Assembly: GCF_900112245.1 (NCBI RefSeq)
Contig: NZ_FOYX01000001.1
Coordinates: forward strand, 359,856 to 423,855
Length of the DNA: 64,000 nucleotides
Direction of reading: 5' to 3'
DNA from: Maribacter stanieri
GTDB lineage: Bacteria > Bacteroidota > Bacteroidia > Flavobacteriales > Flavobacteriaceae
In this document: one piece after another, positions 6,132-15,842 of the stretch
Numbering within the stretch: position 1 is the stretch's first letter
Layout: each line of letters begins with the position of its first letter
The notes under the pieces: model-generated
Databases searched by the model: none
Told to the model about the DNA's origin: nothing
Seen by the model: the letters and a program-made list of their open reading frames with translations, nothing else
Made by a program: the position numbers and the translations under genes

Positions 6132-8585
6132 TTACTCTGTTCGTAAACTTTTTACAGGGTTGGCCATCGCCGATTTTATAGTTTTAATAGTCATAATTAA
6201 TAATGAGACGACTACCATTGCTATACCGCTCAGAGCAAAAATCCACCAGCTTAAATCTGTTTTAGTTGCAAATTCTTCTAACCAATTATGTAGTCCGTAC
6301 CATGCAATCGGTGCTGCAATTACAAAAGCGATGAAAACCAGTTTTAAAAAATCTTTTGACAATAAATAATTTAATTGGAATAGATTGGCCCCGAGTATTT
6401 TTCGGATTCCTATTTCTTTTCTTCTGCGTTCGGTTGTGTGTATAACCAAACCTAATAAACCTAAACAACTAATAAGAATTGCCAACCCAGTTGCCCATTG
6501 TAAGAGTATCGATGTTTTTTGCTCACTTTCATAAAACTGCTTAACAGTATCATCCATAAAAGCATATTCAAAATCAGATTCTGGATATATATCCTTCCAA
6601 ATATTTTCTATTCCATAGATAGTTTTAGACCAATCAGCTGTTTCATTACTATTTAATTTAAAATGAATGGTTTTGTATTGTGTCCATTTACCACTGTAAG
6701 AACTGCCTGTTAATGCCATCGGTGCTACACCGTATTTTAAAGAGTGTTGATTAAAATCTTCCATGACTCCAACTATAGGCAAATTATCACCATCAACTAT
6801 TAAATTTTTTCCGACTATATCTACAGCATTTTCTAAACCTACAGCTTTCAAATATGATTTATTCACCACGTACTCACTTATAGAATCATTCAAAGGCATT
6901 CTACCGGCTAGTAGCTTTAAATTATATAAATCAAAATAGTTGGCAGTACCATACATTAGGTGTAGATATGAATTTACTTCTGTACTATCTTTTATGTATT
7001 TCACATCCATGGTCATAGTAGAAAATGAAGCGGGAGGATTACCTGCGAGTACCACATTTGATATGCCTGCCAAATCCTGTATTCTATTTACAAATCTTGT
7101 TCGTTTTACAGCCGATGTATCTTGCCATGGAGTTTTAAAATATGCAATTGCCTCTGTCTTAAAGCCCATGTCCTTTTTCATAATATAGTTCAACTGCTTA
7201 CCTACCATCAGCGTAGCTATAATAAACACTTGCGCAATTACAAATTGAAATACCGTCAAATACTTTCTTAAAGAGCCTTTATCAGAATTAGGTATGATTT
7301 GCTGTTTAAATACTGAAACAGGTTTGTATTTAGACATAACTAAAGCAGGATAAAAACCAGATAAAACCGTTACTAAAAAAAGTAACAGAAAAACACCTGA
7401 CAATAACCATGGGTTTAAAAAAATATCGAAACTTAATCCGGCAGGAATAAAATCTAAAAATAAAATTAATAGCCATTTTGAGATAAATATTGAAAGTACT
7501 GCTGCCGATAATGTCAATAAAAATGTTTCCCCTAAATATTGATAAACCAATTGCAATCTAGAACTCCCTAAGGTTTTCCTAATCCCAATTTCTTTCGCTC
7601 TTTTTATTGCTTGAGCCGTATTTAAATTAATGAAGTTAATACATCCTAATATCAATAAAATAAATGCTAATAATAGAAGACTTTTTAACGCCGCCTTTGT
7701 TCTTCTACTATCATTAAAATCGAAGGTTCCATAATTAGGGTTTAGATGAATATCGCTTAAAGGCTGTAACATGAACCTTCTTTTACTAGCACCCGAATGC
7801 GAATTTTCTGGTTCATCATGTTCTTTTGCAATTCGTGTTAGTGTTTTTTGAACATTATTTGTAATAGCATTTTCTGAAAGTTTAAGAAATAATTGAGATG
7901 CTGAATTTGTATTGTCCCATCCTGATTCATTTATCGCATTGGTCATATCTTGTCTAGCCGCTGTTTTCAAAGAAATAAATTCTTCAAAAACTATGTCTGT
8001 ACGACCATCAAAACCATCAACAATACCTGAAACAGTAGCATGGATACTATCATTATAAACAAGCGACTTCCCTACAACGTTACTTGGTTCTTGATTTGGA
8101 AAATATTTTATGGCTCGTTCTTTAGTCAACACCACCATATTTGGCTCTTCCAAAGCACTATTTGAATCGCCCGCCAACCAATCATAGTCAAATGTTTTAA
8201 AATATGAAGGTTCTGTATAAATCACAAAATCGGGGTCTTTGAATTTATTCCCAGTTTCTTGATTTGCAACATGTAAGGGATACGTAGTAAAGAATGGAGC
8301 GACCGTTTCAATCTCATCAGTTCTCAAATCTTTTAGCTCTTGTGCCAAAGGAACCGTTACTCCCGCATTATAAAACACACCCAACGCACCTTCAAACGAA
8401 GATGTGACCCTATAAATTCTATCACCATCAGTATGAAATTTATCAAAAGTAAGGTCGTAAAAAACCATAGCACCAATTACGAATGAAGCACTTAAACCAA
8501 TAGAAAGACCCAATATATTAATCAGGGAAAATGTCTTATTTTTCCAAATATTACGAAAAGCTATTTTTAAATAATTACGTAGCAT
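6132..8585 (-). CDS. MacB-like ABC permease 10 (817 aa)
   Basis: Inner-membrane permease with the layout shared by the whole array: two MacB_PCD-FtsX halves in one chain. Predicted membrane segments lie near 20-42, 298-320, 345-377, 392-413, 441-462, 693-715, 745-765 and 781-802, with large extracytoplasmic domains at about 45-290 and 465-690. The two cytoplasmic coupling motifs that contact the ATPase, KEIGIRK, are intact at 331-337 and 723-729. It ends with the family tail NPVKSLRTE. The N terminus is MLRNYLKIAF rather than the MFKNYLKIAW of the main group. Together with 8598 it forms a divergent pair next to the second ATPase. Such proteins couple ATP hydrolysis to extrusion of periplasmic substrates (MacB) or lipoprotein release (LolCE). 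The substrate cannot be read from sequence. Confidence 0.9.
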   Translation of the reverse strand: MLRNYLKIAFRNIWKNKTFSLINILGLSIGLSASFVIGAMVFYDLTFDKFHTDGDRIYRVTSSFEGALGVFYNAGVTVPLAQELKDLRTDEIETVAPFFTTYPLHVANQETGNKFKDPDFVIYTEPSYFKTFDYDWLAGDSNSALEEPNMVVLTKERAIKYFPNQEPSNVVGKSLVYNDSIHATVSGIVDGFDGRTDIVFEEFISLKTAARQDMTNAINESGWDNTNSASQLFLKLSENAITNNVQKTLTRIAKEHDEPENSHSGASKRRFMLQPLSDIHLNPNYGTFDFNDSRRTKAALKSLLLLAFILLILGCINFINLNTAQAIKRAKEIGIRKTLGSSRLQLVYQYLGETFLLTLSAAVLSIFISKWLLILFLDFIPAGLSFDIFLNPWLLSGVFLLLFLVTVLSGFYPALVMSKYKPVSVFKQQIIPNSDKGSLRKYLTVFQFVIAQVFIIATLMVGKQLNYIMKKDMGFKTEAIAYFKTPWQDTSAVKRTRFVNRIQDLAGISNVVLAGNPPASFSTMTMDVKYIKDSTEVNSYLHLMYGTANYFDLYNLKLLAGRMPLNDSISEYVVNKSYLKAVGLENAVDIVGKNLIVDGDNLPIVGVMEDFNQHSLKYGVAPMALTGSSYSGKWTQYKTIHFKLNSNETADWSKTIYGIENIWKDIYPESDFEYAFMDDTVKQFYESEQKTSILLQWATGLAILISCLGLLGLVIHTTERRRKEIGIRKILGANLFQLNYLLSKDFLKLVFIAFVIAAPIAWYGLHNWLEEFATKTDLSWWIFALSGIAMVVVSLLIMTIKTIKSAMANPVKSLRTE

Positions 8586-8597
8586 ATTAGTTTAGTT

Positions 8598-10982
8598 TTA
8601 CTCTGTTCGTAAACTTTTTACAGGGTTGGCCATCGCTGATTTTATCGCCTGTATGCCTAATGTAAATGCCGTTATGAAGAAGGCAATACTTCCTGCCAAA
8701 GCAAACATCCACCATTGAATGGAAATACTATAGGCAAAGCTACCCAGCCAAGCACTCATCATATACCACGCAATTGGAAAAGCAATTAAAGCTCCAATAC
8801 CTACCAAAATTATATAATCCTTTGAAAGCAACACGACTATTTTTAGTACCCCAGCACCTAAGACTTTACGTATACCAATCTCTTTAATTCGTCTTTTTGC
8901 CATAAATGAAATAAGACCGAACATACCTAAACAAGATATAAATATGGTTAGCAATGCAACCACGTTTACTGTTTTTAGCATTCCATCAATTAATCGATAT
9001 TGTCCACTTACTTTATCACTTAAATCACCTTGGGCATAATTTTTTCTGGAATCTATTTTAGCAAAAGCAGCCGCTATTATGTTCTTTATTTCTTTTTCCT
9101 TTCCATCAACAACCCGGACTGTTAGGTAGCGATGTTTGGCTAAATTCTCTTCATCTCTATAATAATGTACCAGAGGTTCTACCGCATTTTGTAAATCTTG
9201 ATAGTGAAAATCTTTCATTACCCCAACAATAGGGTTACCTATGAAATCGCTGTTTTTATATTTCAATCGTTTTCCCTCTATTGTTGTCCAACCAAAAGCT
9301 TCCATGGCACTACGATTAATAATAACCGGCGTTTCTTCTCCATTGTCAATATCACTGTCAAAATCTCTTCCTTCTATCAGCGGAATCTGTAGTGTTTTCA
9401 AGTAACCATCATCTGTATATGACCTTCTAAAACGAACATCTGCCTCTGTATTTGGGTCATAAAATGTGGTATAATTGAAATAATAATCTGAAGGAACTGA
9501 CTGGCTCGTACTAACATAGGTTACATACGGATTGGCTTCTAAATCATTTAACAGCCCTTTAAAACTAGAGTTGGCGGCATCCATATTCTTATAATCAAGG
9601 TCTATATTACCTACAATTACATGATCACGCTCGAAACCCAAGTCTGCCTTTTTCATGAACCCGATCTGACTGTTTAAAATAATTGCAATACAGATAAAAA
9701 GTATGGCTATAGAAAATTGAAGGATGATAAATGAATTACGTAAAATAAAACTTCCCTTAGCGCTATCTATTTTTCCTTTGATACCTTGTGAAACCGGTAA
9801 AGAAACAAACCTTAATGTAGGTAATATGCCCACCACCAATGTCACCAAAATACCTAAGACAATCGCACCTAAAATCACCGGATAATCATTTTTAAGGCTA
9901 AAATTAATCTCCCCAAAATCTGCCCCAAAGACATCATTCATTTTCGGTAATAAGAATCCGAAGAAAAGTACACTAGAAATAAGTATGGAAAACAATACCA
10001 AAATTCCATTTTCAAGGCAAAACTGGGTAATTACCCCTTTACTATTACCTCCCAATATTTTGCGAACTGCAATGTCTTTTGTTCTCCGAAACATAGTAGA
10101 GGTATTTAAGTTCAGAAGATTTACTAGCACTAAAAGCAATACAAAAAAAGAAGTGGCGATGTTACCTGCAATAATTATTTCAACCACAGGTATAGAATCC
10201 ATTCTAACTTCTGAGTGCGGCATAACCTCCATTCTTGAAATTACAGAAGGATCCGCATAATTCTCCTGAACCAATTTGTCTACCTTCTTTTCAAATAACG
10301 CAATATCTGTTTCTGGATTTAGCTTTAAGAATATTGGTGAAAAACTATTGTTCCAATTGGTCTGTTGTTTAAATATAGGATTATCCTTTAAAAGTGTATT
10401 TGGCAATAAGACACCTAATCTAAAAGAAGAATACGGACTTATAGGTTCTAACACCGCCGTAATAGTAAGGTTTAATGTATCTGCCGCTTTTAGGCTTTTA
10501 CCAACTGGGTTTTCTTCTCCGAAAAACTGCTTGCTTACCTTATCGGTCAAGACAATAGAATACTTTTCTTTAAATGCAGTGTTATGGTTTCCATATTTTA
10601 GAGGTAGTCCAAAAACCTTAAAGAATTCTGGGTCGGCATAAGTTGTTGTATTTTGAAATTCCTTATCCCCTGCTTCTAACCATACATCTCCCCAACCATG
10701 CAAGTGCGTACCTGCTTTTACTTCTGGCGAGGTATTTTTTATTTTATCCAACAAAGGGTATACTACTTCATTGTAATCATTACCATCATTTAAATGTGTC
10801 TTTAAGTAATAGATATGTTCTTGCTCTGGAATCATGGAATCTGCTACATAATAGGCATACACAGAAAACATGAGCGTTAATACACTACCAATACCTATAC
10901 TTAAGCCCAAAAGGTTAAGAAAGGAAAGCGTTCTGTTTTTCCACAGATTACGAAAAGATAATTTTAGATGGTTTAATAACAT
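8598..10982 (-). CDS. MacB-like ABC permease 9 (794 aa), divergent
   Basis: The most divergent member of the array. The eight-segment layout is kept (segments near 20-45, 272-292, 322-345, 368-392, 416-437, 670-692, 723-742 and 755-778). Its first coupling motif is KDIAVRK at 302-308 instead of KEIGIRK; the second, KEIGIRK at 700-706, is standard. It also lacks the D-x-[HYW]-L signature found before segment 2 in nearly all the others. The N terminus is MLLNHLKLSFRNLWKN. It lies 12 bases upstream of permease 10, so the two are clearly cotranscribed. Its separate sequence character and its closeness to the second ATPase suggest the two form a heteromeric unit of their own; this is an inference. 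Confidence 0.9.
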   Translation of the reverse strand: MLLNHLKLSFRNLWKNRTLSFLNLLGLSIGIGSVLTLMFSVYAYYVADSMIPEQEHIYYLKTHLNDGNDYNEVVYPLLDKIKNTSPEVKAGTHLHGWGDVWLEAGDKEFQNTTTYADPEFFKVFGLPLKYGNHNTAFKEKYSIVLTDKVSKQFFGEENPVGKSLKAADTLNLTITAVLEPISPYSSFRLGVLLPNTLLKDNPIFKQQTNWNNSFSPIFLKLNPETDIALFEKKVDKLVQENYADPSVISRMEVMPHSEVRMDSIPVVEIIIAGNIATSFFVLLLVLVNLLNLNTSTMFRRTKDIAVRKILGGNSKGVITQFCLENGILVLFSILISSVLFFGFLLPKMNDVFGADFGEINFSLKNDYPVILGAIVLGILVTLVVGILPTLRFVSLPVSQGIKGKIDSAKGSFILRNSFIILQFSIAILFICIAIILNSQIGFMKKADLGFERDHVIVGNIDLDYKNMDAANSSFKGLLNDLEANPYVTYVSTSQSVPSDYYFNYTTFYDPNTEADVRFRRSYTDDGYLKTLQIPLIEGRDFDSDIDNGEETPVIINRSAMEAFGWTTIEGKRLKYKNSDFIGNPIVGVMKDFHYQDLQNAVEPLVHYYRDEENLAKHRYLTVRVVDGKEKEIKNIIAAAFAKIDSRKNYAQGDLSDKVSGQYRLIDGMLKTVNVVALLTIFISCLGMFGLISFMAKRRIKEIGIRKVLGAGVLKIVVLLSKDYIILVGIGALIAFPIAWYMMSAWLGSFAYSISIQWWMFALAGSIAFFITAFTLGIQAIKSAMANPVKSLRTE

Positions 10983-10992
10983 GGTTCGTTTT

Positions 10993-13401
10993 TTACTCTG
11001 TTCTTAAACTTTTTACCGGGTTTGCCCTAGCTGCTCTAACGGTTCTTGTACCAATTGTTAGAAAGGCAATTATTAATGCCAGCGCACCCGCTGCCACAAA
11101 ATACCAAATACTCAATTCAATTTTGTATGCATAATTTTGGAGCCATTCGCGCATTGCCCACCATGCAATTGGTGAAGCGATTACAAAGGCAATCAAAACT
11201 AATTTCAAAAAGTCTTTGGTCAGAATATAGGTAATTGAGGTAACACTGGCCCCAACTACTTTTCTTATGCCTATTTCTTTAGTTCGTTGCGATACTATTA
11301 GCAAAGACATTGCGAAGAGCCCCATACAACTTAGCAAAATTGCTATTATAGAACCACTGGCAATCATTTTAGCCGTTGTTTTTTCTTGCTTAAATGTTCT
11401 ATCTATATTCTCGTCTACAAAAGATCCTAAGAATTCTGCATTAGGTTCTAGTTTTTTCCATGCAGATTCAATTGCAGCATATGAATTGGCCATGTTAGCT
11501 GGCGAAACTTTTACAAAACCATAGGTAAGATTTTGTTGCCTACTCATAAAAAAAGTCATTGGCGCAATTTCCCGATCTAAATCTGTGAAATTGTAATCTT
11601 TAACAACCCCATAAACAGGATAAAATACACCGTCATCAATCTCTAATTGTGAAATTAGCGGATCTTGTTCTCCTAATTCTTTGGCCATTGCTTCATTGAT
11701 TACAACCCCTAAGCTATCGCCGGCACTCTCAAAACTTCGTCCGGCAACCACGTTCAATCCTAATGTTTGGATGTATTCATGATTAACCACTAAAAAATTA
11801 GTCATTACAATACGACCTTTATATTCAAAACCAATGCCGCTAGAAGACCTACCACCATCTTTTCCTAGGCCCAAATTACTATCAGAACCGCTGACTGAAA
11901 TTATATCTGGATTACCGCTTAGCTCGTCACGCAACAACTCTACCATATCGTGACTATTACGTTTGCCGTTTAAAGGAAAGGAAACCACCTGTTCTTTATC
12001 AAAACCTAAATCCTTATTCCGCATATAATCAATTTGCCCCCATAAGACCAAAGTGCCAACAATCATAAGAATTGCTATGCCAAATTGAAACACCATAAGT
12101 ACGTTCCTCACCTTATTGCTGCCCGAAGATTCCAATTTTCCTTTTAAAGACTGAATTGTGCCTAAACGGCTCATCAATAGTGCAGGGTAACCACCAACAA
12201 GCATGGTAATAACAAGGACTGTTAGTAAAAGTCCTACTAAAAATACAGGTGATAAAAGTAGTTCTGAAGAAATCTGTGTATTGAACATTGACTTAAAATC
12301 ATTCAAAAAAACTGCACTCAACACCACACCAATAGTTATAGATAATAGAAAAACAAACAAACTTTCGCTCCAAAATTGAAAAAACAGTTGCTGCTTTTGT
12401 GCCCCTAAGGTTTTACGCATACCTATTTCCTTTAGGCGTTTTGCCGTCTTTGCAATACTCATGTTTATATAGTTGACACAAGCAATGAACAATATTAATA
12501 AAGCTATACCGAAAATGAGGTACGGTCTACTCCTACTCACCTCAACAAATCCGTTTTTAAATTTTGCAAAATGTACATCTTTAAGCGGAACCAGTTTAAG
12601 ATTTATAAAACGACCATTTTCATCTGCCGTTGCTCCATCTCTTTTTAAACGATTTATACCTTCCTCGTAGTGAAGGTCTATAAAGGGCTCACTACTTTTT
12701 TCAAACACCGAGGCCGTCATACCTTCGTCAAGTTCTACATATACCGCGTGATATTGTCTATCCCACGCTTCTTTACTTTCATTATACTCGTTATGACTTT
12801 CAAATCTAGCGGCAATTTGAAAATCTAAATTGCTTTGCGGAAGTATATTGTCTGCAATAGCACTTACCGTAAATGGCGTTTCCTGCCCATTTACCAAAAG
12901 GTTAAACGTTTTTCCAATAACATCGGTTGACCCAAATAATTTATTTGCCCCATCTTTTGTAACCACAACAGAATTTAAATTCTCTAAGGGGTTCTTATCA
13001 TTCCCGTTAAGAATAGGAAAGCTGAACATGGAAAAGAATTCTTGGTCTACCCAAATAATATCCATACTTACCTCTTTGTCATTATAGAGCGCAAGCGTTC
13101 CATCTTCTACACATCTGGCTATTCGTTTCACTCCAGGTACCTCAGCATATAATGCGGGGGCTAAAGGTGCTGGTTGAACTGTACCTGCTTTTGGCCCTTT
13201 AGGAGTTTGTTCTGTACGCACAACCTTATAAATTGAATCGACATTTGCGTGAAAATCATCATACGAAAGTTGAAACATGGCTGCCATTCCCAGCAATATT
13301 ACCACGGCAAAAGCTATGGATAATCCCACTACATTTAAACCGGTATTCGTTTTATCTTTTATTAAGTTTCGCCAAGCAATTTTTAAATAGTTTTTAAACA
13401 T
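10993..13401 (-). CDS. MacB-like ABC permease 8 (802 aa)
   Basis: Member of the main MFKNYLKIAW group. Coupling motifs are KEIGMRK at 324-330 and KEIGIRK at 708-714. The D-V-H-F element before membrane segment 2 (around 275-278) matches the family's D-x-H-L. The preceding residues INMSIAKTAKR replace the usual NLSTARSxKR, a local difference in the segment entering the coupling helix. It lies ten bases upstream of permease 9 and 33 bases downstream of permease 7. The leader reads AACACTCATC before the ATG, the same class as permeases 6 and 7. Confidence 0.9.
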   Translation of the reverse strand: MFKNYLKIAWRNLIKDKTNTGLNVVGLSIAFAVVILLGMAAMFQLSYDDFHANVDSIYKVVRTEQTPKGPKAGTVQPAPLAPALYAEVPGVKRIARCVEDGTLALYNDKEVSMDIIWVDQEFFSMFSFPILNGNDKNPLENLNSVVVTKDGANKLFGSTDVIGKTFNLLVNGQETPFTVSAIADNILPQSNLDFQIAARFESHNEYNESKEAWDRQYHAVYVELDEGMTASVFEKSSEPFIDLHYEEGINRLKRDGATADENGRFINLKLVPLKDVHFAKFKNGFVEVSRSRPYLIFGIALLILFIACVNYINMSIAKTAKRLKEIGMRKTLGAQKQQLFFQFWSESLFVFLLSITIGVVLSAVFLNDFKSMFNTQISSELLLSPVFLVGLLLTVLVITMLVGGYPALLMSRLGTIQSLKGKLESSGSNKVRNVLMVFQFGIAILMIVGTLVLWGQIDYMRNKDLGFDKEQVVSFPLNGKRNSHDMVELLRDELSGNPDIISVSGSDSNLGLGKDGGRSSSGIGFEYKGRIVMTNFLVVNHEYIQTLGLNVVAGRSFESAGDSLGVVINEAMAKELGEQDPLISQLEIDDGVFYPVYGVVKDYNFTDLDREIAPMTFFMSRQQNLTYGFVKVSPANMANSYAAIESAWKKLEPNAEFLGSFVDENIDRTFKQEKTTAKMIASGSIIAILLSCMGLFAMSLLIVSQRTKEIGIRKVVGASVTSITYILTKDFLKLVLIAFVIASPIAWWAMREWLQNYAYKIELSIWYFVAAGALALIIAFLTIGTRTVRAARANPVKSLRTE

Positions 13402-13434
13402 GATGAGTGTTTTTTTTAATGATTGATTGATGGT

Positions 13435-15816
13435 TTATTCTGATCTCAAACTTTTTACAGGGTTACTTAACGCAGACCTGACCGATTGAAAACTGACCGT
13501 AACAAGAGCTATAACCAAAGCCGAAATTCCTGCGATGACAAATACCGAATAACTCATATCTATATGAAATGCGAAATTTGACAACCAACGGTCCATAAGC
13601 CAATATGCTATAGGGAAAGCAATGAGCATTGCAATAAAAACCAGTTTCACAAAATCTTTGGACAGCATTTGTGTAATACCCACAATACTATCTCCTAAAA
13701 CCTTACGAATACCAATTTCCTTTTTGCGCTGCTCGCCCACAAATGCTGCCAAACCAAATAGCCCCAAACAGGCAATAAAAATAGCTAGTACAGAAAAAAT
13801 GATTCCCACTTTAGCTGTGCGTCTTTCTCGCACATATAAATTTTGCAGATTATTATCCAAAAAACTATAATTGAAAGCGGCATTGGGTGCTACAGCTTTA
13901 AATATTGTTTCTAACTGATTGATTGTACTACTGTTTCCTGCTGCATTATAACGAACCAGTGCAAAGGATTTGCCTTCCCCTGTATTATTATGAAAAGCAT
14001 AAGCTCCTATAGGCTCATGTAAGGATGCAAAGTTGAAATCATCGACCACGCCAACAATAGTATTAGGCACTGAAATATGTACCTTTTTTCCAATAGCTTC
14101 CTCAGGAGAATATCCAAGATATTCTATCGCTTTTCTGTTTAAGACCACTTCTACAAGAGTATCTTTTTCTTGTTTAAAACTCGGTAATGTTCGCCCAGCA
14201 AGTAGTTTTAATTGTAAGACATCAATAACCGAGGCATCGGTTACGTTGGTCTGAATATTAAGTTTTTCTTTATCATCTTCATTTCTACTTAAAGATCTAC
14301 CGCTCACCTCCATTCCCGGAAACCCCTGCGCTAAGGAGACCGAAGAAACATTACTTAGACCTTTGAGTTCTGACACCAAGGCATCTTTTTTTTCTGAACC
14401 TTTTAGTCCATTGATTGAAATAGCTACAACATTCTCGGCATTAAAACCTAACTTTTGATTTCTGATGAACTCCATTTGTTTTGAAATCATCAACACCCCA
14501 ACAATCAATACTACGGATGCAGCAAATTGAAATACGACCAAGCCTTTTCGTATAAAAACATTGCCCTTACTCTGAACAATGGAGGACTTTAAGACAATAC
14601 TTGGTTTAAATTGAGACAAGTATAATGCCGGGTAAGATCCGGAGATTAATGTTACCACTAACCAAAGCACAAACAAGCTTATAAAGAATTCAACATTTAA
14701 CAGTGAATCTGTGCTTAACTCTTGCCCTGTAACAGAATTAAAAATAGGTAAAGCAGTAAAGGTTAATAATACACCGATTATAAGTGAAATAAGCGTCACC
14801 AAACCTGTTTCCATATAAAACCGAAATAACAAACTACCTGAAGATGAACCTAAAGTTTTGCTAATGCCTACTTCCTTAGAACGTTTCTGAGAACGAGCTG
14901 TTGTCAAATTCATATAGTTAATACTGGCAATCAATAGAATTAAAAGTGCCAAATAAGAGAGGTTACGGACTTCCTTTATATCACCGATTCTATTTGCATA
15001 CGCATTATCATAACCAGCAGAATATAAATGAACCTTTTTCATGGGTTGTAGGGAAAATGTGTACCACTGATTTTCCTTTTCCATATTCTTATTTAGCATT
15101 TCCTGTAACTGTAATTCTGTGGATGCCAAATCTGTATTAGGTTTTAATAAGCAATAGGTTTCAAAGCTGGCATTATACCAAGAAGGATTCTTAAAAAACC
15201 ATGTGGTTATTCCCGAAGCCATTATATTACAATCTAGTGTGCTGTTATTGGGAAAGTCTTTATAAACCCCAGTTACCTCCAATTCATACTTGCCATCTAC
15301 AGTAAAGGTTTTGCCTATTGGGTCTATTGCACCAAAATATTGTTTAGCACTTGTTTCAGAAAGTACCGCCGTATTAGGGCGATCCAATGCCCCTTTTGCT
15401 TGACCTTTTATAAATGTAACATCGAAAATATTTAAAAGCTCTGCATCTACCCAAAAGAGGTCCTTTTCAGTAAAATTCTGCTCCAACACCCTTAATGACG
15501 CAGTACCTCCAAAATCATTCTTTAAAATTCTTGCAGCATATTCGACATTAGCAACATCGGTCATCATAGTTGGTCCAAGTGATGGAGGTACCGTTGCCCA
15601 AATTTCTTGACCATTATCACCGTCTGTATGTAACAACACCCGTTGAATATTATCCGCATTGGTATACATGGTATCAAAACTCTGCTCATGCCTTATAAAG
15701 ATGAACAATATCAAAGTCACTGCTAGTCCGATAGAAAGACCCAAAACATTGATTGCGGAAAACAAGCGGTTCACTTTTAAATTACGCCAAGCGATTTTTA
15801 AATAGTTTTTAAACAT
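13435..15816 (-). CDS. MacB-like ABC permease 7 (793 aa), start revised
   Basis: The open frame extends upstream to 16083, but that 89-residue extension would overlap the 3' end of permease 6 and has no family similarity. The start used here, the ATG at 15816, opens with MFKNYLKIAWRNL exactly as its neighbours do and leaves a 26-base gap. The first coupling motif is KEVGISK at 314-320: the conserved arginine is a serine, the only such change in the array. The second, KEIGIRK at 699-705, is intact. TLG follows each, as usual or as VLG. One half may therefore be weakly coupled to the ATPase. The tail is SNPVKSLRSE. Confidence 0.9.
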   Translation of the reverse strand: MFKNYLKIAWRNLKVNRLFSAINVLGLSIGLAVTLILFIFIRHEQSFDTMYTNADNIQRVLLHTDGDNGQEIWATVPPSLGPTMMTDVANVEYAARILKNDFGGTASLRVLEQNFTEKDLFWVDAELLNIFDVTFIKGQAKGALDRPNTAVLSETSAKQYFGAIDPIGKTFTVDGKYELEVTGVYKDFPNNSTLDCNIMASGITTWFFKNPSWYNASFETYCLLKPNTDLASTELQLQEMLNKNMEKENQWYTFSLQPMKKVHLYSAGYDNAYANRIGDIKEVRNLSYLALLILLIASINYMNLTTARSQKRSKEVGISKTLGSSSGSLLFRFYMETGLVTLISLIIGVLLTFTALPIFNSVTGQELSTDSLLNVEFFISLFVLWLVVTLISGSYPALYLSQFKPSIVLKSSIVQSKGNVFIRKGLVVFQFAASVVLIVGVLMISKQMEFIRNQKLGFNAENVVAISINGLKGSEKKDALVSELKGLSNVSSVSLAQGFPGMEVSGRSLSRNEDDKEKLNIQTNVTDASVIDVLQLKLLAGRTLPSFKQEKDTLVEVVLNRKAIEYLGYSPEEAIGKKVHISVPNTIVGVVDDFNFASLHEPIGAYAFHNNTGEGKSFALVRYNAAGNSSTINQLETIFKAVAPNAAFNYSFLDNNLQNLYVRERRTAKVGIIFSVLAIFIACLGLFGLAAFVGEQRKKEIGIRKVLGDSIVGITQMLSKDFVKLVFIAMLIAFPIAYWLMDRWLSNFAFHIDMSYSVFVIAGISALVIALVTVSFQSVRSALSNPVKSLRSE

Positions 15817-15842
15817 GATGGTGTTTTTAGCTAATAAATGAT